From Corythucha ciliata (taxonomy: Eukaryota > Arthropoda > Insecta > Hemiptera > Tingidae), in NCBI GenBank assembly GCA_038030265.1, contig CM075941.1, forward strand, positions 48,360,164 to 48,424,163: a DNA stretch of 64,000 bases, in the 5' to 3' direction. A program made the position numbers and the translations under genes. Below the pieces are notes generated by a model, which was not told the origin of the DNA, made no database searches, and saw only the letters and a program-made list of their open reading frames with translations. Below are positions 55,964 through 64,000 of the stretch, one piece after another (position 1 is the stretch's first letter; each line of letters starts with the position of its first letter).

Positions 55964-57367
55964 ATGGAGCTAAGAAATCAAAGCTTACAAAGAGTGGAAA
56001 GTAAAAATGTGGAAACTCAAACTTCTGATTTTGACGAATTTATTCAAGTTGAATTACAGTACTTATTTTAATGATTTCGTGGTAGATTTTCAAGCTGAGT
56101 TACAATTTCAGCAGCAGAATTTTGTAGATAATTTAAAAAAAAACACTTTCAAACCATGTAGACACAATGAATGCCAAATTGGATATTTACTTACACGACC
56201 AAGATAAAATTAAAACCATTGACGAAACATTACACGATATACATACACTTTTAAAAAATCAATCACGAAATTATTCAGTAGTTAAAAATCAAATTGATTC
56301 TCTCAAATCCCAAGTTGAACACAATAGTCTTTCGTTTGATCGTCAACATGAAGCTCTCGTTGATTAGGATATCAATGTTCTGCGCACGAGTTCCGTTAAT
56401 TTCCGTGAAATTATCGAATCTGAATTACACGATATTCACGGAAAGGTCAATAATTCGATACACTCAATTGAAAAACAAATTGATGGTTTGCAGAAAGATT
56501 TTAGTCAATTTAAAATACCAGTCAAATCCCTACTTGACCCTCACATGCCCAAGTTGAAAAACAATCCAATTAAAGAAAGCGTGGACACGAGTTTCAGAGC
56601 GTATTTCCATCAACAGCCCACCTTTGGTTTTTTCCAATTTTAGAAAACATAAGCCAGGACAATTTTTAGACTCTTTAAACAATAAGTTCTTTTTTTTCGA
56701 GGAGTATCCCTTAAAATAATTTTTAGCCCCGCATTTTATTGGTGAAGCTCAAGTCTGGTTTTTGAGGCACGGTAGTTCGTTTCTTGATTTTACGGATTTC
56801 GAGGCAAAATTCAGAAATTATTTCTTAAGTGATAAGTATCATTGTTACGTCACCCAGCTCTTATACAATGGGAAATTTAACTATAAGTAAATATAAAACC
56901 TCCCCTGATTTATACATTGCAAATATATTGATCCGGCTAGAAGAAATCAATCTGAAAATACCCGAATTTAGTTTGTTAAGAATTTTCGCGTCTCATTTCG
57001 GGCATGAGATTTACGAACACTGCATTGTGAAGGACTACAAAACTATAGACGAACTAACTAACCATTTGAAAGACCTTCACAGAAACGGATTACTGGATAG
57101 ATCAAATTTAAAATCGGCTGATTTTTTTAAGGACAAAACTAATGATTCCAAAAAAACGATTATAAATGGTGAAAGAAATAATTCATTTCACAATAACAAC
57201 AAGGGGTACAGTAACTATAACAAGAGATACACACGTCAAATCCATAGACAACAATCTGAAAATTATTTGACGAATAATAAACAATACGACAGTAACCATT
57301 ATTCGGTACACGAGACTAAAAAAAAAACTAATTACCTGCGAGACGCGCCCTCCTGTTCACAAAATTA
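55964..57367 (+). pseudogene. gypsy C Gag
   Basis: Starts MELRNQSLQRVESKN and is broken after ~35 codons, then continues in other frames with a long helical, coiled-coil-like part (DETLHDIHTLLKNQ, IDSLKSQVEHNS, IHSIEKQIDGLQKDF). The capsid-like part follows (FIGEAQVWFLRHG, FEAKFRNYF, then 56829-57367 with LEEINLKIPEFSLLRIFASH). The end is rich in Asn, Lys and Arg without a CCHC knuckle. The basic tail may replace the knuckle in RNA binding; that is inference. Confidence 0.7.
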
Positions 57368-57372
57368 ACAAT

Positions 57373-58092
57373 TTGACTGATTCGGATCTATTGGAAGAGG
57401 ATGATACTAAATTTTCAGAAGGAGTAGATTTGGAATGTCCTTATGTTGACATATGGTTTGGTGACATTCGTTCAAAAGCACTAGTAGACACTGGATCGCA
57501 AATTACTGCAATGAATTTTGATTTTTTAAAAAAACATATTGAAAACAAAATTGTCTTTGAAAGTCTTCCGATGAATAAAACGACAATTACGGGCGCTTTC
57601 TCGCGGAAAATGATTGCTGTCAATAAACAAATCCATCTCAATACTTCCTTGAACAATACTTTAGTACCTTTAATTTTCATCTTAATAACAAATTTAAATA
57701 ATAATGTGATAATTGGAGTCGATACTCTGCATTCGATGAATGCATTTATTGATTTCAAGTCAAACACTCTAAAATTAATGTTCGAAAATTCCGAAATTAA
57801 ACTTTCAACTTTCGACAAAAGTATTTCTTTGCAGTTGATGTCAATTAATGCTGATGAATTAAACCATCATGTTCCAATTTGTACACATGAGAAAATAAAA
57901 AAAAATCCAAATATAAATTTCATCACAGAGCCAATTGATCATGTGCTAGGAAATACTGAACATGTTTCAGGCGAAATTCTTACTAAGCTCGGTGAGCTTT
58001 TAAACAAATACGCACGTATTTTCCGTAATGAGATTGAACTTATTCACGGGTACACCCATAGAGTAGAGGTAACTGACAAAACACCATATTAA
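57373..58092 (+). CDS. gypsy C protease
   Basis: 239 codons open. The retropepsin active site is ALVDTGSQITAMN (about residue 37) and the C-terminal flap/dimer block reads NNNVIIGVDTLHSMNAFIDF. A linker with NKYARIFRNEIELIHGYTHRVE leads to RT. A single TAA at 58090-58092 stops it; the same frame reopens and continues into RT, so only a nonsense codon divides them. Confidence 0.85.
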   Translation: MTDSDLLEEDDTKFSEGVDLECPYVDIWFGDIRSKALVDTGSQITAMNFDFLKKHIENKIVFESLPMNKTTITGAFSRKMIAVNKQIHLNTSLNNTLVPLIFILITNLNNNVIIGVDTLHSMNAFIDFKSNTLKLMFENSEIKLSTFDKSISLQLMSINADELNHHVPICTHEKIKKNPNINFITEPIDHVLGNTEHVSGEILTKLGELLNKYARIFRNEIELIHGYTHRVEVTDKTPY

Positions 58093-58128
58093 CTGCCCTG
58101 CTACCCTGTAAAACCCACAGTATTACCA

Positions 58129-58944
58129 TTGGCTACAAAGGAAATCAAGAAGTGGTTAGATCAGGGAATCACAGAGAGATCAAATAGTCCATATCTAAAT
58201 CCTATTATATTTATACCAAAAAAGGATCAAACTGTCAGGCCCTGTTTGGATGTACGATACCTGAATCAAAGAACAGTGCCAGAATACGATTCTCCCCCAA
58301 AAATAGAAAATATTTTAAAAGATTTACGGGGGTTTTCTTATTTTTCGGCTATTCATTCACAATCAAGTTTTTTACAAATTCCTTTACACCCAACATCTAG
58401 ACATTTAACAGCTTTTAAATTTGACGGTATCGTGTACCATTTCACGAGAGTCGCTTTTGGTTTACGTAATAGTCTTCCCAGATTGATTAAAGGTCTTTCG
58501 TTAGTGTTTACCCCAGAATATTCTGAGTTTTTTAAGGCGTACGTTGATGACGCCACTATAGCCTCCAAAAATATGGAAGACCATTTCAAACACCTAGAAA
58601 TTTTATTCAAACTATGTTACAATCACAATGTTACTCTCAACCTTAATAAATGTCGGTTTTTTGACAAAAAAATGAAAATGTTAGGCTTTGTAATCTCTCC
58701 TGCTGGTGTCTATAATGACGAAGACAAAATTACAGCCATAAAAGAATTTCTGGAACCCTCTAACGTTAAAAAATTAAAAGCATTTCTAGGCCTAATAGGG
58801 TTTTATTCGCGTTTTACCCCTAATCTATCAATTCTTGCAATTCCATTATTCGATTTGCTTAAACAAAATACATGTTGGAGGTGGGGAGATTCTCAAAAGG
58901 AAGCGTTTAATCTCCTCAAATTACAATTATGTCCAAGCCAATAA
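58129..58944 (+). CDS. gypsy C reverse transcriptase, cut by copia
   Basis: Text in order: KWLDQGITERSNSPYLNPII, PKKDQTVRPCLDVRYLN, motif A region YFSAIHSQSSFLQIPL, VAFGLRNSLPRLIKG, motif C AYVDDATIASKN, LNLNKCRFFDKKMKMLGFVI and LKAFLGLIGFYSRFTP. In motif A the first catalytic aspartate (usually SxLDL) is replaced by histidine (SAIHS), while YVDD is kept. The frame ends where the copia element begins, in the connection domain. Confidence 0.88.
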   Translation: MATKEIKKWLDQGITERSNSPYLNPIIFIPKKDQTVRPCLDVRYLNQRTVPEYDSPPKIENILKDLRGFSYFSAIHSQSSFLQIPLHPTSRHLTAFKFDGIVYHFTRVAFGLRNSLPRLIKGLSLVFTPEYSEFFKAYVDDATIASKNMEDHFKHLEILFKLCYNHNVTLNLNKCRFFDKKMKMLGFVISPAGVYNDEDKITAIKEFLEPSNVKKLKAFLGLIGFYSRFTPNLSILAIPLFDLLKQNTCWRWGDSQKEAFNLLKLQLCPSQ

Positions 58945-59077
58945 CGAAAATAACTCCCTGCAACTTGTTTTTATATCTGTTCTTTATTAATTGTTATGAA
59001 CACGATTAAACCGTTTAAAAATAAATACTTCTCCTAAAACGTTTTAAATCTCACTGCGCGAATACTCTCGCTCAACA
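58933..59077 (+). repeat. Copia 5' LTR, first ~32 bp missing
   Basis: Matches 62718-62862 from ccaagccaataacg to ctcaaca with a few differences. The start TGTTGGATTGAGC present in the 3' LTR is absent, and gypsy sequence abuts directly. Confidence 0.9.
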
Positions 59078-59093
59078 GGTTATGGCCCTTTTT
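59078..59093 (+). promoter_or_regulatory. Copia primer binding site
   Basis: GGTTATGGCCCTTTTT directly follows the LTR. GGTTATGGGCCC is the Drosophila copia site that pairs with an internal region of initiator tRNA-Met; here one G is missing. The assignment rests on known copia biology. Confidence 0.75.
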
Positions 59094-59231
59094 GAGAAGT
59101 AATGTACAAAATTTTTATAGTTCGTGTTCATGTTCCCTTTTAATCAGTGCGCGTAAAAGTTTCTCCGCGATCCTTTCCAGTTACTCGTTTCATTTCGGTT
59201 ACAAGTTTATCCTGTAATAAACAAAATAAAA

Positions 59232-59729
59232 ATGAATTCGAGCACACAAGTCGAAAAACTGATCGGACGGGAAAATTTCAATTCTTGGAAATTCGCCACT
59301 CAAGCACTCCTAGAAACTGAAGATCTATGGGATGTAGTGCAAGGTACCGAAGAAGACGAAAAGAAAGACAGAAAGGCAAGAGCTCGTTTGATTCTTTTGG
59401 TTGACAAAATCAACTTTCCTCATATCTCGAACGCTAAAACGTCAAAGGAAGTGTGGACCACTCTCTCCCACGCTTTCGAAGATTCCGGATTAAGAAGAAG
59501 AGTAAGCCTCTTGCGACAATTATGCAATGCTAGACTAGAAAATTTCAAATCAATGGACGAGTACTGCGGGCACATTTTATCTACAGCTCAAAAACTAAAC
59601 GAAATTCAATTTCAAGTGAGTGAAGAATGGGTAGGTTCCTTATTACTCGCAGGTCTACGCGAGCACTACGAACCTATGATAATGGGACTTCAAGGGTCAG
59701 GTAAAAAAAAATATCTGGTGACTTCGTAA
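59232..59729 (+). CDS. Copia Gag (UBN2-type)
   Basis: 165 codons starting MNSSTQVEKLIGRENFNSWK, the conserved start of copia Gag (L.G.NY..W), then TKE-like KTSKEVWTTLSHAFED, RRRVSLLRQLCNARLE and MDEYCGHILSTAQKLNE. It fits the UBN2/gag-polypeptide family. It ends by frameshift in an A-run at 59703-59711; one extra or two fewer As would keep the frame towards the zinc knuckle. Confidence 0.88.
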   Translation: MNSSTQVEKLIGRENFNSWKFATQALLETEDLWDVVQGTEEDEKKDRKARARLILLVDKINFPHISNAKTSKEVWTTLSHAFEDSGLRRRVSLLRQLCNARLENFKSMDEYCGHILSTAQKLNEIQFQVSEEWVGSLLLAGLREHYEPMIMGLQGSGKKKYLVTS

Positions 59730-59818
59730 AGGTTCAGTTGTTACAAGGAGTGGCTTCAACTTCAATAAATGAATCCAAATCCGCAAATGACCCATCGGCT
59801 CTCTTCACGCACAAATCT

Positions 59819-61165
59819 CGTCCAAAATGTCAACTTTGCTCAAAAATCGGACACTTGGCCCGATATTGTCGGTAGTATAACTTCGAAGAGAAGAATCGCA
59901 CTAAAGATTCATCGACTAACAGTTCTCACCCGATCCAGAACCAAAATCAATACCGTTTCGGTTCGAACTTACAAAACAGAGGCAAGAAAAATGCCTGGTT
60001 CGCCTGTTATATGATGAATTCAAAGAAATCGTCAGCTACATGGTTTTTAGACTCAGGCGCTTCAAATCACATAACAAATGATAAACAACTACTCACGTCT
60101 AACGCACCTGACAATACAAAAATCACAGCCGCCGACAACAGTCGAATGATTGCCGAATTAAATGGAACCACCACCCTCGAAGTCAATGGTGAAGATGATA
60201 CTACAACTGAAGTTGAAGTGAAAAACACGCTACATATCCCAAACGCTGCAGCTAACCTACTTTCGGTAAGCAAAATTGTTCATAATGGCAATACTGTCGT
60301 CTTCGATAAAGACGGAGGTAAAATTTTGAACACCAACGGTACTGTCGTCGCTACCGCACGTGAAGAAAACGGGATTTATCAACTGAACACCACTCCAAAC
60401 ATCACACCTCAGATATATTTTGCTCATACAAAAGAAGCATTATGGCATCGAAGGTTAGGACATCTAAACTCTAAAGGCCTTGAATTCTTAAAGCTAAATT
60501 CCACCGGAATCGATGGCACCACGAAAATGAACGGCAACTGTGAATTATGTTTAGTGGGAAAACAGCCACGCCAATCCTACAAAAGCCGTGGTAATCGCAC
60601 CCATATTATTCTCGATTTAATACATTCTGACCTGTCAGGACCGATGGAAATAAAATCAATAGGAGGCAGTGTTTACTTCCTAACACTGATTGACGATCAC
60701 TCGCGATACGTAACTATCTATTTTTTGACTAATAAAAATCAAGTCGCCGAATGCATCCAAGAGTTCATTTCTCTCGTCGAACGCCAAAAAGAAAGAAAAA
60801 TCAAATGCTTTCGGACAGACAACGGCACAGAATACGTTAACCAAACAATAAAATCCATGTTCACCAAAGCTGGGATTAAACATCAAAAAACCTGTCCTTA
60901 CTCCCCATCACAGAACGGCACAGCAGAAAAAATGAATAGGACTCTCGTCGATAAAGCTCGAACCATGCTACTTGACGCTGGCTTGAGCAAAGAGTACTGG
61001 GCTGAAGCCGTATCCACAGCTGCATATCTCGTCAATCGTTCACCTGCACAAGCCTTTGGAGGGAAAACCACATACGAAATATGGGAACGTAAAAAACCCG
61101 AATTAGGTCACTTACGCATCTTTGGCATTGACGCTATGGTCCATATCCCACTAAAAAAAAAAGGG
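59819..61165 (+). CDS. Copia nucleocapsid-protease-integrase
   Basis: In one frame: the zinc knuckle CQLCSKIGHLARYC (CX2CX4HX4C, about 59831-59869), then a TAG at 59873-59875, then the main open frame from 60011. The protease is ATWFLDSGASNHIT. The GAG-pre-integrase block LWHRRLGHLNSKGL with CELCLVGKQ gives the HHCC zinc site. The integrase core shows its acidic residues in LIHSDLSGPM, CFRTDNGTEYVN and NGTAEKMNRTLVDKA. The frame is lost in an A-run near 61155-61165. Confidence 0.9.
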
Positions 61166-61305
61166 ATCCAAAATCACGGAAACTCACTTTCACGGGTTAC
61201 TGCACAGACACTAAAGGTTACCGTTTCATTGACCCTAAAACTAAACAACTTATTGTCAGTAGAAACGCCGTATTTCTCGAAAATGAAGCAACGTTACAAC
61301 TCGGT

Positions 61306-61971
61306 TTGACTGAAAATAAAAAAGAAATTCCTTCCCAAATCATTTTTCTCGACAACGTAACAACGCCCTACCAGGAAAATGAAGAAAATCCTTCACTACA
61401 AACACGTGAAAACGAAATTCACGATGACATCCCTGATGAGGAGGAAATCGAAATCGCAGACAACGAAGTTGAAACAAACTCACCGTTAAACTCCGAATCT
61501 GTGGATTCAACAGATGAACAACCCGAACCCGATCGCGACAGTGAAGCTACTACCCGGAAATCTCAGCGAACTCCGAAACCTAAGACTTACCCAGATTTTG
61601 TTACCTACCTTGCTCAGAGTGGCGCGGACGAACTTGATCCTCTGACATACAAGCAGGCAATGGAAAGTCCGGATTCAGCTCAATGGCAGGAAGCCATGGC
61701 TGATGAATTTCGTTCGCTCCAAAAGAATTCCACATTCATTGTCACTGATCTACGCGAAGGAAAGAAACCCTTGACGACTCGTTGGGTGTATAAAATAAAA
61801 AATTTACAGAACCAGAAGAAATTCAAAGCTCGTTTAGTACTACGAGGTTGTGCACAAAAACCAGAAGATTACAATGAAACATACTCTCCGGTAGCAAAAT
61901 ACACATCGATACGCTTTCTCCTTTCACTCGCCGTACAATTTAATCTTGATACATTGATCACCTGGACGTGA
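61306..61971 (+). CDS. Copia linker and RT N-terminal part
   Basis: 221 codons: an acidic linker (DIPDEEEIEIADNE) then ESPDSAQWQEAMADEFRSL, TTRWVYKIK, KARLVLRGCAQKPEDYNETY and SPVAKYTSIRFLLSLA, the first RT motifs of copia. It stops by frameshift at LDTLITWT, just before motif A. Confidence 0.88.
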   Translation: MTENKKEIPSQIIFLDNVTTPYQENEENPSLQTRENEIHDDIPDEEEIEIADNEVETNSPLNSESVDSTDEQPEPDRDSEATTRKSQRTPKPKTYPDFVTYLAQSGADELDPLTYKQAMESPDSAQWQEAMADEFRSLQKNSTFIVTDLREGKKPLTTRWVYKIKNLQNQKKFKARLVLRGCAQKPEDYNETYSPVAKYTSIRFLLSLAVQFNLDTLITWT

Positions 61972-62490
61972 AAACTGCTTACTTGTACGGAGATTTACCT
62001 GAGGAAATCTATGTAACTCATCCTCCTGAATTACTCAAGCCTGACCAAAAAGGAAAGGTATGGAGACTTCTTAAATCCGTCTATGGACTGAAACAGAGTG
62101 GACGCTGCTGGAATGAGAAAATCAATGCCGTACTTCAAAAACTCGGATTCGAACGTTTAAAACCGGACCCTTGTATTTATCGGCACTCAAACCATGAAGG
62201 CACTACAATTATTGCCTCATGGGTCGACGATTTAATTCTACTCACCAGCAATTAGTTTGAAAACAAAAGTAGAACACAATTTGACACAGGAATTTGAGAT
62301 GAAGGACTTGGGCCCCATCAATAATTGTCTCGGCATGGAAATCATCCGGGACAGAAATAAAGAAAAACTATGGATAAGCCAATCCTCCTATATATCCAAA
62401 AAACTCTCGAACGATTTAAGATGGAAAATTGCAACGCAGTTTCAACTCCCATGGAAACCAATGCTGGAAAAACACTCATGACCAACGAAC
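61968..62490 (+). pseudogene. Copia RT, second part
   Basis: Continues as VKTAYLYGDLPEEIYV (motif A, written LDVKTAYLYG in the correct frame), KSVYGLKQSGRCWNEKIN, and ASWVDDLILLTSN (catalytic DD in WVDD). After a TAG at 62252-62254 the same protein continues with EFEMKDLGPINNCLGMEI and LWISQSSYISKKL. Copia RT usually has YVDD; the W is unusual. Confidence 0.85.
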
Positions 62491-62529
62491 AAAGCATATC
62501 GACATCCGTTACCATTTACACGAGACTAC

Positions 62530-62652
62530 GTGAATAAAAGAGAAATAGATGTCAAGCGATGTCCAGGCGTTGACATGCCTGCCGATTGCCTGACGAAACC
62601 TCTAGGCAAATGTGTACACGTCAAACAACTTAAATTGTTGAACATACGTTAA
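62530..62652 (+). pseudogene. Copia RNase H C-terminus, internally deleted
   Basis: VDMPADCLTKPLGKCVHVKQ and a final KLLNIR before TAA are the usual last residues of copia RNase H (..ADxLTKPL...). The body of the domain is missing between about 62490 and 62530. Confidence 0.75.
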
Positions 62653-62680
62653 TCGTCCTGATCTAAAAATTATAATTTGA

Positions 62681-62687
62681 GGGGGTA
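62681..62687 (+). promoter_or_regulatory. Copia polypurine tract
   Basis: tttgagggggta precedes the 3' LTR start TGTTGG; the purine run is gaggggg. Confidence 0.65.
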
Positions 62688-62862
62688 TGTTGGATTGAGC
62701 AAATCATAATTTAATGCTTCAAGCCAATAACGAAAATAACTCCCTGCAATTTGTTTTTATATCTGTTCTTTATTAATTGTTATGAACACGATTAACCGTT
62801 TAAAAATAAATACTTCTCCTAAAACGTTTTAAATCTCACTACGCGAATACTCTCGCCCAACA
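62688..62862 (+). repeat. Copia 3' LTR
   Basis: 175 bp, TGTTGG...CCAACA. Complete. Confidence 0.92.
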
Positions 62863-62884
62863 TAAAGACATTTGTTTAAACTTT

Positions 62885-63700
62885 CTATGTTACACACGCC
62901 CCTTTTATTTAGAGTGCGATAGTTCAGATTACGCCATGGGAGCACATCTGTTCCAAATCGATGACCACAACCAAATTCGCACGCTTGGGCTTATGAGCAA
63001 AACTTACTCTAAAGCCGGATACACACATGCGGTACTTGCCAAGAAACGAGCAACACATTTTTGAAATTCTCAGCTGGCTGGTTTCTAGGCAATAGCTAGA
63101 AATTGATTGAATATTTTGCAAGTTACTTGGCAAGTACCGCATGTGTGTGTCCGGCTTAAGACAGAAAAAAATTATACGATTACAGAAAAAGAGTTGTTGG
63201 CCATAATATTAGCTATTAAAAAATTTCATGATGTAATCGCTGGCTACAAAATCGTTATAAGGACTGATCATCAAGCTATTATTTTTCTAAATACCTGTAA
63301 AAATCCAACTCCTCGATTAAGAAGGTGGATGATTTTTTTACAACCAATGAATTTAAAATTTGAATATATACCAGCAAACAAAAATAGAATAGCGGACACA
63401 TTAAGTCGATATCCTGCTCAGGTTGACCATGAACCTCCTCAAAATTCTACTACCTTCTACATCAACTCTTCAACCATAAAGCCATTCAAAAATATTCTGT
63501 CGACTTTAAAATCTGAACAATTGGCAGTTGAATATTTGAAATCAAAATTACAATCACAAAATAAAAACTTTTATATTCAGGATGATGTCGTTTACAAGTA
63601 CAACAAAAAAGACAATATAAAACGAGTCTTTATTCCAAAATCCCTTATTTCACCAATGGCAAAACTCATTCATGAACAGTACTGTCATATTGGGGTATAA
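62885..63700 (+). pseudogene. gypsy C RNase H and integrase start
   Basis: RPFYLECDSSDYAMGAHLFQ is the RNase H start. It is interrupted by the 144-bp insertion, then goes on with KTEKNYTITEKELLAIILAI, VIRTDHQAIIFLN, RRWMIFLQPMNLKFEYIPA and RIADTLSRYPA. The integrase linker and the start of the HHCC domain follow (AKLIHEQYCHIG), ending at a TAA at 63698-63700. The same frame continues beyond. Confidence 0.88.
63013..63156. mobile_element. 144-bp Harbinger-like MITE
   Basis: Terminal inverted repeats of about 31 bp with one mismatch (AGCCGGATACACACATGCGG and AGCCGGACACACACATGCGG). The trinucleotide TAA lies on each side (63010-63012 and 63157-63159), as expected for PIF/Harbinger insertions into TWA. 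Removing it and one TAA restores the RNase H reading SKTYSKTEKNYT. The interior has no coding capacity. Confidence 0.92.
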
Positions 63701-64000
63701 AAGTGCTTAAAGATTTTTGAAGAGAGCTTTAGTGGACATCAGGTGAAAGACATAATCAAAACAACTTTTAAAAATTGTCATACATGCCAAATAAAAAAAC
63801 CAACTAATTTCATTTTACACGCTCATGAAACGATACATTGTTATCACACCTGGCATACCATCTCGATTGACCATATAGGTCCATTACCAGCTACGAAATT
63901 TGGGTACAAATACATCTTGACTTGCGTCGACAACTTTTCTAAATTTACAGTCCTTTATCCGTGCAAATCAACCAAATCGTCGGAAACAATCACTAAAATC
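63701..64000 (+). pseudogene. gypsy C integrase, cut by window edge
   Basis: After the TAA the frame goes on KCLKIFEESFSGHQVKDI, then TFKNCHTCQIKKPTN (the CC of the HHCC domain) and TISIDHIGPLPATKFGYKY with the first core aspartate, followed by DNFSKFTVLYPCKSTKSSE. The rest lies outside the window. Confidence 0.85.

Larger units (their letters stand above)
58933..62862 (+). mobile_element. Ty1/copia element nested in gypsy C
   Basis: A plus-strand copia element of 3.9 kb with a full 3' LTR and a 5' LTR that lacks its first ~32 bases. Gag, zinc knuckle, protease, integrase, RT and a remnant of RNase H follow in copia order (integrase before RT). It interrupts the RT of gypsy C; the host text LQLC | KDICLN can be joined across it. 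Frameshifts, a TAG and an RNase H deletion make it defective. Confidence 0.93.
55875..64000 (+). mobile_element. Ty3/gypsy element C, nested and incomplete at window edge
   Basis: A plus-strand gypsy element: primer site, Gag, protease, RT, (copia insertion 58933-62862), RNase H, (Harbinger-like insertion 63013-63156) and integrase running off the right edge. Removing both insertions rejoins the RT/RNase H text. Several nonsense codons and frameshifts mean it is dead. A (TAA)n microsatellite is at about 55909-55938 between primer site and Gag. Confidence 0.9.

Noticed and set aside
1..64000. CRISPR arrays, operons, riboswitches
   Set aside because: The tandem arrays have no constant repeat with unique spacers, and all genes are eukaryotic retroelement fragments.

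Overview
The window reads as invertebrate, most likely arthropod, nuclear DNA that is almost entirely made of dead transposable elements. The basis is the mix of Ty3/gypsy, BEL/Pao and Ty1/copia LTR elements, an R1-type LINE, a copia primer site of the kind that pairs with an internal part of initiator tRNA-Met, and hAT and Harbinger-type small DNA elements. No intact host protein gene was found. The sequence is AT-rich with many long C or G runs. There is no operon structure, CRISPR array or bacterial feature.

Layout. 0.3-4.5 kb: a minus-strand gypsy element with 154-bp LTRs and a 5-bp target duplication, with an internal deletion. 4.5-9.9 kb: non-coding, several hairpins, then a degenerate ~30-bp repeat. 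9.9-15.0 kb: a minus-strand BEL/Pao element with 413-bp LTRs and a 5-bp target duplication, lacking integrase. 15.07 kb: a tRNA-like Pol III unit, probably the head of a SINE. 15.4-16.2 kb: a GTATCGAT palindromic repeat and a short minisatellite. 19.9-23.1 kb: a minus-strand R1-clade LINE. 23.8-25.9 kb: degenerate ~30-bp arrays. 26.4-29.8 kb: a recent 1.67-kb tandem duplication made of LINE fragments, ending at a perfect 55-bp inverted repeat. 30.4-31.3 kb: a Jockey-like RT fragment. 33.8-35.5 kb: GTTTTGTAC repeats and a 1-kb foldback. 36-37.8 kb: more ~30-bp arrays with a 100-bp palindrome. 38.6-39.3 kb: a 640-bp hAT element with an 8-bp target duplication. 40-41.8 kb: a rearranged gypsy relic. 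42.7-44.5 kb: a 17-bp minisatellite and a LINE carrying a 105-bp inverted-repeat insert. 46.7-51.9 kb: a LINE interrupted by a 4.5-kb hAT-like element, itself interrupted by a 2.3-kb hAT-like element. 54.5-55.3 kb: a LINE 3' end. 55.9-64.0 kb: a plus-strand gypsy element interrupted by a copia element and by a 144-bp Harbinger-like element.

The most unusual feature is a family of highly diverged ~30-bp tandem repeats, built around a CGCGAATTAGCG-like core, that recurs in at least eight places and both orientations. Two of the arrays sit inside non-autonomous hAT-like elements with clear terminal repeats and 8-bp target duplications. This suggests that minisatellite arrays were spread as transposon cargo. 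The elements do not work together as a system; the window records successive insertions, several of which can be ordered by nesting.
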